Shown here piece by piece: positions 1 through 12,431 of a stretch of DNA of 64,000 nt (its first letter is position 1; each line of letters starts with the position of its first letter). Position numbers and translations under genes: made by a program. The notes under the pieces were generated by a model. That model was not told the DNA's origin. It worked only from the letters and a program-made list of their open reading frames with translations, and did no database searches. Origin of the DNA: Lepidonotus clava. Lineage: Eukaryota; Annelida; Polychaeta; Phyllodocida; Polynoidae. The DNA lies in the NCBI GenBank assembly GCA_936440205.1, contig OW387136.1:27757927-27821926 (forward strand), given 5' to 3'.

Positions 1-2378
1 CATAGCTAAGGGGGTTCTTATGAGACAGGCCACTCAGGCACTCACCCATGTGTCAGGCGTGCTGCAGTTTCAAAACATAACATTATTCCCTCCCTCTGTT
101 AGATTCTTAGAGGGTTGGGATGGATGCTAATGCCTGGGGATTCATGTCTCCAAGTACATAAAGGACAGCACTTCAGAAGCCTTTAAACGAATATATTTTA
201 GTTGATTGGACTTTCGCGCAATTGAATGCAATTAAAATTGTCTGCATCGTGACAGGTGACCAAACAGTAGAATGATTCCAAACACTTACATGATCACTGA
301 TGGAATTCTCAGGGCAGGGAGGCAGGTAAAGTTTAAGAAGGGTTTTTAAGTTGATATCCCATAGATTGTAAATATGGATGACCAAAGTATGAACAAGGAC
401 TGTACTTTAAACCACGATCATGTCACAGTGTTTCATTGTACATCACATTGAATCATACTATATATCTATGTCACTTTTGACTGAAAGACCATGTTAATGA
501 ACCATGAAGTTGACAATGAATTAATTAAAAAAAACCATTGATTATCATGAATAGAAAACAGGCACAATTTAAAGTTTTAGACTTGATTCTGCAAAATTAA
601 ACATGAAAGAATGTACATGTTCTCTGTAACATTAACAAAACACCTGACTAAATGTACATAGCGTTTCTCTCCATCACGTTTTCTGAAACTGCTTCCCTGT
701 GCATCACTCTGAGAGCTCGAATTCTCTATCTAATTCGCATATTCATTCTCAAAAATGAAGCAAGGATTGTATTTCATGACGCCCCCGCATGAATGAGTTG
801 CCAAAAAGGACATCACTACCAGAAAAGCCCTAGAGTGGTGGAGCGTGATGTCGGCATGTCACCGAACTGCTGCAAAGAGAGGCGGGAGACGCACAGACGT
901 TTGGTTGGGCGAGGGGACATTGATGGTGAACGGGAGACCAATGTCAATATTTGATCTTTTGATGTGCATTTTGGTATTATCAGGATTAATGACTAGATTA
1001 ATGGGTGACTGGCGGGAAGAAGGGGGAGGAGGTGTTGACAGTAGCACGGTCGAAGGGATGAAACAGTGGCACGGGTATTTTCGACCCACTGAATGATTTC
1101 TATTCTTTGGTATTTAGTGAGCCACAGCTGACTGCACTAAAATGGTTGACCACGTATACCATATGGATCGCGAGCAAGGGGAAGCTGGACGGGAAATTCG
1201 AATCTCAGTGTAATAAGAAAAACCCAGAGAATATCGTTTGCATGAACGTTTCTAATTTGTTGGTTTGTTGGGAAGGGGAGCCGGAAGGGGGGAGAGGGAA
1301 AATCCATTGGCCATGAGCGGGCCACCTGCACTGAAATCTACCAGTCCTGCCGGCCGATCCCGATAGTGACTGGCTTGTATCAGGCCGAGCTGGCCATGAG
1401 TAATACGGAAAGGGGCTGTGGAGTTCTGCCATCCATCAGAGGACGGACGCTGTTTATTGGAAGGGACTTCCGGTTAGTCCGGACACTGCATTGAAGGCCG
1501 ACTGTGTATATTTATAAATATATAATCATCACATTCTAAGTATACGATCACTGGTTGTTACGAGTAAGTTTTGATCCGGGGCTATGAAGTAACAAACCGG
1601 AGTAATTGAAACCGCATATCCCATTAAAATTGTGTATAAAGAACAGTTATAGGTGGACTGCCTGACTTTTAGCATGTGTTTACTATCGTTGACCAATAAA
1701 GATGTATTAAAGAAAGCGTTAATGTATCAAACATTGCTATGTATACATGTCTCAAGCATCACTTTAGAAGTTTACTCTTCATGCTTTGCAGTAGCAAATG
1801 TAAGCGAAATTTCGAGATTCTTATGGTGTCACCTGTCTTCCGTCCATTTAAGTTTATAGTTTCTGTCTATGGAGTTTCACCCTGTTTTTTATCCACGACC
1901 AAGACCTGTCAGATACCCCTATTCGCTGATCGTACCTTTCTCCTTACACCTTGTTCTAAGCCTTGCTACAGCCTGTTAATTCTCCTCTCCTTTCATTAAG
2001 GCTGCCCCCACCTGTTAGACCGGCCTCCATCCATCTTAGTGATTGATCATGGAGGTAGTGGCCGGGCATACAATGCACTGGGCACCGCGGAGATCACTGG
2101 TCGTCAAGTGATAGATAGAACCAATAAGGGCCCCTATTCATCAGCATCCTTCATTCCAGGAGACCTCATCTAGCCCCATTTCCTCTCCACCGTCGGACTA
2201 CTTCCTGCTCTCTCCGGCATTTCAAATAGGAGGACTTCATAGTGTCAGGTACCTTTTTTCTGTGGGGAATAGTTTGGGAGGACGTGACCCTCTTGTTGGT
2301 GCCCGACGCGGACATAGACTGTCCGGTATTTCATTAAGTCCCACAGGTTTTTCATTGTGTATGCATTTCTATTCTGTT

Positions 2379-2381
<3 letters not shown>
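1..2381. other. Left flank, no exon seen
   Basis: This is AT-rich noncoding sequence with no credible exon on either strand. Three GC-richer patches stand out, at about 840-1100, 1300-1500 and 2000-2230. Both strands of the first are open for about 80 codons, which points to base composition and not to coding. The third contains TGATTGAT at 2040-2047, the form of a Pbx/Hox composite site, plus a CACCTG E-box, so it could be a regulatory block. That role is inference. If the SAMD5-like gene ends near 15.2 kb, everything here is downstream flank. Confidence 0.5.
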
Positions 2382-2423
<42 letters not shown>

Positions 2424-2491
2424 CATGTGTGTGTGTGCATGCGCGCGTGCGTGTGTGCGCATGTGCATGTGCGCATGTGTATGTGTGTATG
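2382..2491. repeat. (TG)n microsatellite
   Basis: About 19 pure TG units are followed by an interrupted TG/CG/CA tail reaching 2491. This is a simple-sequence repeat. The long His/Thr or Val/Cys open frames read through it are artefacts of the repeat. Confidence 0.95.
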
Positions 2492-2550
2492 TTAAAGAGG
2501 AATTTTATTGTGATTTGGAGTTTTCTACTGGTTGATATAGGAGTTTGAAA

Positions 2551-2566
2551 GGGGGGGGGGGGGGGG
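2551..2566. repeat. Poly(G) tract, 16 bp
   Basis: Sixteen consecutive G residues lie in an AT-rich context. It is one of thirteen G or C homopolymers of 11 bp or more in this window. Confidence 0.95.
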
Positions 2567-5500
2567 TCGCGCAATCGGAAAATTCTGTCCTCCTTGGTTT
2601 AACGTCACATAAAAACCGCAAAGGTTTTCGAAAAAAAAGGGGGTGGGATTTCAGATAAACGGGGCATTGCAATTAGTAATTAGCCTATAATATTTGGTCG
2701 GAATATGTTTGAATAACAGCATAATTAGATATGTCACTATGTGCAACGGTAACATGAATTGTTGTTAGATGTTTTCCGAGTTCACAAGAATGAGATGGTT
2801 ATGCTAACTGGAATGTCAGACTCGGAGTTACAGGCTTCGATTTATCTATCTACTCTCCTTAGATAAATTCGGTTAATAGACGCCTGTGGACCAATTACTA
2901 GACGTTGGAAATATGATGGCATGCCAATTAATGTCGCTAGCCTCTAATGAAGCGAGCACTTTGAAGAGCAGAGGCTCCTATACCCAACTTGTCAAACGTG
3001 TCGGTCTGTGTACGTACTGAGTATATAGGGGAGGCGTGGCATTGGGTAAAGTGTCTACTGGTTAACACAATACTGTAGGCCCACTTTGGGATGACGGACA
3101 AACATGAAACCTCATATTCGTCACCTGTCACTTCTTTTTCCCACTGAAAGACAATTAACAGAAATGGTGCTAATGAGCGTGGTTTAGGAGACGAGCGATG
3201 GGAGCCCATCCAACCACTATAAAAGCCTTTTATCACTCGGTCTGGGGAGAGTGCTCATCCAACCTTGTAGGGGGCCTACTTAGGCTAAAGTGTGCTGCCA
3301 TTAAACACAATCGCCTTGGGATGCAATGCTTATGCTACATTTTTCATCTATAAGCATAAAGCAATCGCACAACTTCTGTCATATTGCCTATATGCGGTAC
3401 ATAGAAAAGCACTTCCATTGAGGGAATAATTCAATTAGGTATAAGTGTTTTCCACAGCATGGCATCCTAAGGCATATTAGTGTATATTCCTCATTCATAA
3501 TGCATCAGTTCACCGTCTATTCTATATGCCTATAAACGTAAAGCACTTACGCGTCTGTAACATGCAGCTTGGGCACGTCTATATAGAATGGAAATGTCTT
3601 GTCTGTTGATATAGGAATCAGAGAATGTTTATGGGGACGGGCAGTGCACCTTATACAAAATTCAGCAGGAAGGTCGCAGCATTTTCATCAAGTTGCCAGC
3701 ACACAGCTCACCACAAATGGATCACCCTGGAGAGCCCAGACATCAAAGGCAGCCGACGACAGGCCTAGTGAATCATTGATCACCCCTGAACGACGCTATC
3801 TACCTTCTTACACGGCCACCTTCAAAAGACCGCAGTCTTCACCTTGTTTCTAAAAACCGAGGGGAATCTCTACGCTCGTGTATCATTAGGGAACCACTTG
3901 CGGCCCGGCCCGGCCCACAGCAGGCCGAACCCATGCAGCGTCTCCCTCGTAGATTATTGATGGGGCAGCTAGCTATGTGACGCACCGAGCGGTCATTAAT
4001 CCATCGACACGGATACCTCATTTTTAGGGATCTCTAGGGAGTTTTCGGAAGCGCAAACCAGCCCACTTTGCCGCATGGCGAATATTTACATCAGTTCTCG
4101 TTAGTACGTCAGGTCTCGCGAGCTCGTTTAGACTGCGCGTCAACTGCCCTCACGGGAACATGAATGTATGCATGCCATAAGTCTCCTATTTTATCGTCCA
4201 TGTCAGAGGCAGAACCTTGTAGGGGGGGGGGGGGGGGCTTCGGTTTTCCCTCTTCCCCTTTTATGATAATATTTAAGCTGCATTAGTATTCCAAGTTCGT
4301 CTCCTTAGAAACCAACCACGGTATGTTTATGGGTTATAGGCCAAGTTAATTTCGGAGTTTCCAAGTTATATATGATTTTACAAGGGTTCAATCCCATGAA
4401 TCTCAAGAAACAGGGATCCCCTGGTAGGGGCCCATCCAATCAACAATCTAAAACATCAATTGAAAACACAAGAAAAAGTATTGGAATACTTGCAAATACT
4501 CGCCCTCGTTAAATTGATAAACAAACACATGAAGGTATATATGGCCTAACACAGTCCTCTAACGGGAAATACATGTATGTCTATAACGTATGTTTCTTTC
4601 AATGCAACAACTTCGATTATTCTGGTTCGTCTCACTTTGATCCATACTGCATATGCGTTCGGACCCATATTGCAAGAAAAAGAAGGCCTTTAACACAGGC
4701 ATATTTTATTGACTGCTTCTTTCAACAAGTACCCTTCAAGTTTCTCCCCACGACCACGGCAGGTGAAAAAAATACAGTTCCCCGGAAGACCCCCACTAAG
4801 AACCAATGTGACAATGGTGTCAGACCATTATCCTAAATTGTTTCCAGAGCCACTGTAATATCAGCCAATCGATGCTAAGTGGATTTGGTGCAGCCAGAGA
4901 GCGTCCACCCTGCCAAGGCCCGCGGAACTGGGGGTAAAGCATTCGCAATGAAATGGGCGAAAGGCGACGGAAGGGGCGCGAGCATTCGGGGGGTGGGCGT
5001 GGAGAGAAGTCAGTAATAGAGAGAGGCTGCCGGTAGAACGGGGGGGGGGGGGGGTGAGGCTGCTGGGCAAGGGAGGGAGCTGAGTAATAGTCTGATAGAA
5101 AAGGCCCATTTTTATGCCCCGCCCACACTGGTGCGCCCACATCCCATATTTTATTTTTGCAAAGAGAAATTGTTGCTCGGCATTTTGTAGACATCGCACC
5201 AGTAGGCTCCCTTTTACGACAGACTTGTCTGTGAATACGAAAAACTGATACTTTGTCTCAAACTTCTTTCTTGTCTTGTCTAAAGACTCATTTTTACAAG
5301 ATGCTCATGAATTGTCAGAATACTATCCTTTTCTGAAAGCAATGGTGATGTTTCATAAAGTGTATACATTGCACATGTATTTGTAAATGTACTTCTACTA
5401 TAGTGAGTAGTATAAGGAAATATGAGTAGGCATCAGGGTACCAATCTGTACACTGGGTTCATAAACGAAGGAATATCAGTTGAACTCGTGCAGGTAATTC

Positions 5501-8500
5501 TCGAATCTTCCCATCAAATATTAAGGGAGAGCTATATGAACTATTCGAATAGAACACGTCTAGCTGATATTATAAAGATTATTATGGTTCTTGAGACTTA
5601 ATTATACCCTTCAACATCTCTGTGAATAATCCTTACTGCACATTATAAAAAGGTGATTAATTGGATATTGACACACAATTACTGTTTGACAACAAAGACT
5701 GAGGGGGGAGTGATCGGTGACAAGGGTGAATGACATGTTAGCCGTGTGCCCCTGGCCCACCTGGGGCGTGATCAGGGCCTCCTCATTAAAGCTACCCTCA
5801 AACTGGAAACAAGTCAGACCATCCCCGCCTCGCTCCAAAACAGACCCACTTCAAAACCTGACGCGCCACGCCATCAAAAACTGCCCTCTTCCCCCTCTTC
5901 TTCAAGGCGGTTGATTTGCACTCGTTCATTACTTCAATTAACCCATTGTTCCAGTCCAGGGCCAACATCAAAGCTGGGCGCGCTGGGTGGGCTATTCCGA
6001 GTGACGGGTACTCCCCAACGCCCACTCCCCTTTTCTGTCAAGTGTAATCAGTGCTAATCAGAACGGGCCTGGCGAAATAATGAGGTCTCTGGATGTTTGT
6101 GTCTGAAATAAGTGCCGTGCAAACTTTAGAATCAGACCTGTCCAGAAGGTCACGAACTTTCCGTTTCAGGCACGCTCATCCCCTCTCAAATATTTACGGA
6201 ATAGAATTTATGTAGCTGTCTCACATCTAGGATGAGGAAAAGCCTAACCAGACAGCTTCCGGAAAAGACGGCTAATCTTGCCGGATAGGGATGGTAATTC
6301 GAGGACTTATCTGAAATATCTCTATTTGCTACATGCTCAACAATATATCGCACCTATTTCTGTCCAAATCCTTCTAAATCTTTAAGAAAGTCTGAGAGGA
6401 GAAGATCTAAAACCAGAGTAGTGTTTACCTTGTTCTAACGCTGTTTCAATATCCAGCAAATGTAATCTGTTTATTCGAAGGACTACAGAAATAGCACAAG
6501 CAATATACTATTTTGGGGCATATGTTGGTTTGAGTAAGTACAGATAGGGCCTACTGTAGATTTGAAACATGATAATGTAAGAATGACGGCTTTTAAGTTA
6601 TTTGGTAAACTACGTTTTCTTTTTATTCCTTTTGTTTAATGGTTGATGCCTATGGATGTTTGCCGGTTTTCGTATTTACTGGGACAGGAAGAAAACCGCG
6701 TTACTGGTGTACGAATCGTTTTCAGGCTTAAAACTTGAATAAAAAGACATTAAATTTTATACTTCTCTTGTATTTCGTACGTTTTGTCAGCAACTACGTG
6801 TTACCAAAAAATACTTCTCTGAGGATACCATCTCCTTTTTGTTTCCGAGAGCTCGCCTCATGTTTATGCTCAGGTTCTTTACTCACGTACAGATTTTCGA
6901 AAATATTTCCTAAAAGTTGAAAAATCTTCATCATTCTTGACAAGTCTTCCAGATGGCATGCTTGGCAAGGTTAATCCGAATGGGAGTGTTCGATATTTGT
7001 GTTAATCAAATATAAAACAATGCACACTTTAGAACTTCAGGGATGTGTAAACCACTCCAGTAAAAAAATATTAGTCCTAACCACAAAACTGCATGGGCCC
7101 AGAGGTGAACTGCTGAACGTTGCAGACGTTTTGCGCTCTGACTGCTAACACGCTCTCCCAAGGTTTAGGTTATCATTTTCAGTAATTGCACATTGACGTA
7201 AACTAAATTCACAAAATGTAAATTTGAGGATTTGCCACAAGGGTGAGGAATAGTTGTAGGCAATTGTAGGCAATAATAATATACACACTCGGAATCGCTC
7301 GTATGTCTACACCATGCCGTCTCCGCTCTAAATATCCCCTTTCCTCAGCAAAATTACGGTAATGGGGCAGGTGCACAACCGGAGAAGTGTATATACAGCG
7401 AGTAGGTCTTGTTAAGGACCTGCAGAGCCGTCCACATGTGTGAGGCTGGACATCGTCTCATTATACAGTGAGGGGAGTGACCGCTAACGAGTGGCACTGA
7501 TGAGGCCGACGCTGACCAGTGGTCAGTTTGTAAACAGCGCCAGTCAATAGCCCCTCTTGCCGCAACCATTCACGGCCCACAGGAACTGGACCTCTCCCAG
7601 CCAGTCCCAATTACTGACAGGGCACTGGCGCTACGACCCGCCCAGAGGTGGCGCACCCTTATCCCGCCCACGCTGGCTGCTGTAGCTTTAGGTCCAACTT
7701 TTAAATTGTTTGTCGTTGTTGTGTGGTGGAAAATAATGCATTTTGATCATTGAGTTAGTTAACCTGGAAGGTAAAGAGACCTAATTATAGTTAATTTTTT
7801 TTAAATAATACATTATGAGGCCCCCCATGTTATGTTTTGTTGACCTGTCCGCTGCGAGTAAGTCGGGAATCAATATTATTTTGAAATTGAGCATGCCCAG
7901 AAAATACTTGTGATGGCTTTGCCATGGTCTTACACAATTTGCTAAACAATGACGAAGGTATTCTAAGCCTAATAGATATCATGTATCCAAAGTAAGAATA
8001 GTCAGTTTAGTGTAATTCAATAGGGGAATCACAACTATAGGGTATCTATAGAAGGAGGGATGGGGGCTGAATCTGAGAGATGAGTTCAATCTGATAGTAG
8101 TATAGGGAAATGGGGATGTGGGGATGGGTGTGATTTCTCTACTAGTTTTTGTTCCCAGATACTTGTCTATCCTGCTTCTATTGATTGCTTCGTTTACAAG
8201 CCTTTAGCCCTGCAGTGTGTACGTTAGTAAGCGAGTAATCTTATATCAGTATTAGGCACATGAAGAGGCAGAAATCCAATAGCGGTAGACTGGACCGTAA
8301 GCCCACATTGGGCTGTATTGTGTGGGGCTTCAATGAATGAATGTCATCGGTTCGATGCTTTGAGTAGACGCTTTTGTGGTAGGTCCATACGCTGCAGTCA
8401 TCAGAGGGATTATGTCAGCTAGCAGTTGCCTTTTCCTTTCAAAATGTCACATATGCCCATTGCTGCCTTCCTCAAAGGCAATCAGGCAAAGTAGTATGAC

Positions 8501-9130
8501 GATGTCTACACCCCCTACGCTTTGCGTGACAATCAATTTCCATTCATTTACAGCCACAGCATGCTTGCACTCTACTATTCTAAAATAAAGGGGTTCTATT
8601 AACGCCCAACCTGATAATGACGTGCCATGTATTCCCATATGTAATGGTGTAACTATTTCTAGCTGGTAATGTAGACAACAAAGCAAGGATTCGTGTAGAA
8701 ACTGGTCATTTTGTACACTTATTCTAAGGCCCCCGTGCTGTCAACAGCAATTCTAATAATGTAGAACTATTGTATTTCTATGACCATAGAAAAAGGTGAA
8801 AGTGTTGGAATGTATCTTTGACAATGTCGTAGTTTGTAATAGACGGATGCCCTCCATTATTCAACATGTCCTACATTCACAGAGCCGTGTCATATTTCTT
8901 CCTCCATGGTATCGATTTCGCGCAGAGTGGGTATACCCACTGCCTGCAGCTGTCAATGGACTACGGAGCCAGTAGTTCTTGTGTAGATGCGGGCTTTAAC
9001 CTTCAACGGATCATCACTTCCCAACCCTACATTAAGAAGTAGAAATAGCACAAACCGTTTCCCCCCTGGATATTTGAAAAATATTTTTGATTTGGGCTAT
9101 ATGCGTTGAAACTCACGACTAACAAGCTCC

Positions 9131-9133
<3 letters not shown>
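2567..9133. other. Noncoding stretch with GC-richer blocks
   Basis: No exon with matching splice sites was found. Poly(G) tracts lie at 4222-4237 (16 bp) and 5040-5054 (15 bp). GC-richer blocks sit at about 3600-4020, 4880-5060, 5700-6060 and 7340-7680. The 5700-6060 block has CCATTGTT at 5943 and CATCAAAG at 5966, which match Sox and Tcf/Lef site forms, together with CAATTAAC and two TAATCAG motifs. These may be enhancers or conserved noncoding elements, but the sequence alone cannot show it. Confidence 0.4.

Positions 9134-9179
<46 letters not shown>
9134..9179. repeat. (TA)n microsatellite
   Basis: This is a pure TA run of about 23 units. Confidence 0.95.
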
Positions 9180-9182
<3 letters not shown>

Positions 9183-12111
9183 GTTTATTGCAGGTTCACG
9201 TTGATTATAAACTATAATGGTGTTCGAAATGCAGCACTTCTCTAGATTAGACGGCTTTAATTCCAACCTTTAGAACCCATGTCATCCCATCAGGCATTGG
9301 TGCATGTATTAATCTATAAATTTCACTCTTTTAGATACAATAAATAAAATAGGTTTTCAATGACTTATACAGGATTTCCTCGGTTTTGGTTCGATATAAA
9401 TTATTGAGCGTATTTTTTAACTCGGTTCTTTCCCATGTTGTCCTAATTCTTAAAAAGAAAAGTGCATGAGAAAACGTCGGATTGGAAAAACTATTCACGG
9501 GCAGCTAAGGCCAGAATAAGGTCTAAAGGGTTATAATATAACATCCTCGCAGTAATTGACTCTTTGTATGTAAGATATTACAACAATGGTGAACAACACA
9601 GCCTTTGATGTAGGCTTATCTCTGGATAATGAAATACGCTTTTACAGCCAGAGAGAGACTACATAGAAGTAGCATTTTTATCAGGAAAAATGTCAAATTA
9701 TACTTGTTCTCACAGAATTCCGCACCTGACACTGTTCACATCAATCGACTGGTCTTCGAAAGCATCCACAATAAATGTTATTCCTAGATACCAATTCTGA
9801 ATTCAGTCACATAGTATTAAGAAGTCTGTATGGTAGCCAAAGAGGATTCGACAGGGACATTAGATGAGGTCCAGTGGTATATAAGCCCAGTTAATGCTAC
9901 TGGGATGTGTGTATCCTTCTTAACAAACTGTAAAGATATCTACAGAGAATATGGCTTTTTGGTGGGCTCGCATGTATGTGGTAAATCAGATTGAGTGTGA
10001 TGGCCATACCAAAAGGACCGTCTCCTGCAGCACGCAGTATGGAGCGCTTCCTCTGCTAGCACGCTACACCCAAACGGCTTTGTTTGATCTACTTCCGCCC
10101 TTAGGCTACATTTCCGCCTCCAGAAGACATCAATATTTCCACGCGCATGCGCAAAGGCATTACCAAAAGCCCAAACTAAATGACCGTAAGTTCCTGGCGG
10201 ATTCTTGTCAGTAAGCGATCATCCACGTTAAGAACTATTTCAGAGACATATGGCTATATATCTAAAAGTTGAAGTCCTTTCCACAAGAGTATATCTTGAT
10301 AGCATGGACTTCCGGAAGGTTGAAGGGAATTTTGTTGACAACTAATATTTAGGCCTGGGGATGATACAACTTCATCCCGTTAGCCAATGACTTCATATTC
10401 AAATGATTCATGAAGACGACGATTCTAGTGAAAAGGATTCCATCGGTTAGTATCATGTCCCAGATTTAAGAAGTACTGGACCAGTTAAAGATATTCATTA
10501 GCTATCCGCGATGGTATAACGTATTTCAATTGATTAATATCATAATCCACCAAAGAGCCAAGGGCATCGTGATGATAAACAGCCGACCTTAGAGTGATTG
10601 GTTGTAACGTGCACGCAAGCTATTGTGCACAAGTAAACAATCCCCATTAATGTCCTATCAACTCCACCTCCATTTCACTCATTATCAACCAGCTTCCTGC
10701 GGCCAGCCGAGTGAGTGTTGTCTACTGCTCGCTCGTGGCTAGCCACCGGGCGTCAATGTGATTTACTCCTACTCTGACCCATTAATTTGCGGATAATCAG
10801 GCAGTAGGGACCGGGATAATGGCCATTTCGGTCGGTATTATAGCACAGCACTTCGCCAGGCCGCTGGTCAGGGAGTGGCGTCTACATAGACGTCACGTGT
10901 GTAGCCACAATCCGATGGGATTGAATGTATTAGGGGCTAATGAAGTCTGTACACTGTGAATGGACGTAAATGTTATCACCTTTGCAAGCCTCTCAATTTA
11001 TCCAGTCAGAATTGATAAGATTTGTGAGACAAAGAGAGCAGAGAGAATCTCTAAGAGTGTAATCTATTGCATCAGACAAGTTTCACCCCCTCGTAGGACT
11101 CAATTTATGATAGCGTGCCAAGCTTAACTCAGAATAACAAGCAGATAAGAGGCGCCGTAAATATCATTATAGCATGCAAGATGATATAACATGGCACACC
11201 AATAGTGTAATGAAAGATCACATCCCCATGTAAATCACTTGGCTCCAATCTCCATATATATTGGGTTAATACTCAAGTGTATATCTGTTAAGTTACTTGA
11301 TATGAGTATTAAACTGATATTTGTGGGTTTATGTCTGGGATAAGTATCTAGATTTTGGTTAATTTGCAATATAATGTCGATTGGATCTGAGAGACAATAG
11401 AGCGTAAATGGAATTTCTCAGTCAAGAAGAAAAAGAACGACTCAAGGTGCCGGTTTTTGTATGTAGTAAATATTCATATAAAAATCTGATGTTATATAGA
11501 TCATAACTATTAAAGTGCGATCTCCCGCCACGTGAACGAGATTCTCTTTTACTTTCCCCTCATAAAGAGCAGAGCATATTGACCGACTCGAATCAGGTCT
11601 CAATGCAATAAATTCCTGCACCCATCATATCTCGTGCTGGCGTCTCTGGCGTGGCGGCCCATCGATAAATGGATTATACAAAATGAAAATACTTGTTTTC
11701 AGACTCCCCCGAGGCGACCGGCCGTCGGGCTGACAGCTCGGCCGACTGGCAGGCAGGTGTCAGGGCTGGATCTGATTGACAATGGCTGGCTTCTGTGTGA
11801 AAGGCACCGACAGGTATTATGGCAGCACATTGAAACCGCTGCTTGCAGACATAACAGTAGAGGAAATCGGCCGTAGTCGTTGGCAGCTAATGGCACATGA
11901 CGGGTATGGCATCTATTGAAACAGGCTCTAAAAGGCCGGGGAAAGGAGTTCTATGCTGAGCTATATAGGTAGAGTGATGAAGCATGTAGGTCTATACTGA
12001 TTTCCCTTTCCCTCCAACAATGGATAATCCATTTAGATGATCATACATGAGTGGTTTCCTATTCTCATACAAGCCTATATATACACTGGAGGCCTGAATG
12101 GTCGTAAACTT
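9180..12111. other. Noncoding stretch, candidate regulatory block at 10.6-10.9 kb
   Basis: The sequence is AT-rich and no exon was recognised. From about 10640 to 10910 there is a GC-richer block containing CATTAAT and GATAATC motifs and a GACGTCACGTG core near 10890. A second GC-richer patch lies at 11630-11890. Both are only candidates for cis-regulatory DNA. Confidence 0.35.
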
Positions 12112-12162
12112 ATCAAAAACTTGTAAATTTGACAAGTTTAGCCTTGTCAAGGGCTTTTTGAT
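12112..12162. repeat. Imperfect hairpin with TTGACAAG arms
   Basis: The arms share ATCAAAAA at their outer ends and TTGACAAG at their inner ends, separated by an asymmetric internal loop and closed by a 6-nt loop. It may be a MITE remnant. The same TTGACAAG word recurs in the tandem repeat at 12370, which suggests a local repeat family. Confidence 0.5.
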
Positions 12163-12369
12163 GTATAATAATTTCATAGAGATGGTTAGGGCTAGTCAGA
12201 TACTGCAATAACTACAGCAATTAAACATCCAATATATTTTTGGATTCTCCTGCAATAACGATGGCTAAATCAGGCAGGGGAAACAACGGAGAGGGTATTA
12301 TAGGGCAGCGGTGGGCAGCAGGTGTAAGGCAGGATCTTACAATGTCAATGTTGATAATTAAGGCTTTAT

Positions 12370-12431
12370 CAATTTGACAAGGTGACCAGTTAAGATTTGG
12401 CAATTTGGCAAGGTGACGAATTAAGACTTGT
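12370..12431. repeat. 31-bp tandem duplication
   Basis: Two adjacent 31-bp units (12370-12400 and 12401-12431) differ at about five positions. Each begins CAATTTGRCAAGGTGAC. The divergence suggests the duplication is not recent. Confidence 0.75.

Noticed and set aside
480-505. TGAAAGACCATG as a miR-71-like seed
   Set aside because: Only the seed agrees with the known microRNA, the rest does not, and no hairpin surrounds it.
2245-2574. A 109-codon His/Thr-rich minus frame
   Set aside because: It is a translation of the TG microsatellite and adjoining poly(G) tract.
4384-4400. GGTTCAATCCC as a tRNA or SINE B box
   Set aside because: No matching A box lies at the proper distance upstream and the flanks do not fold as a tRNA.
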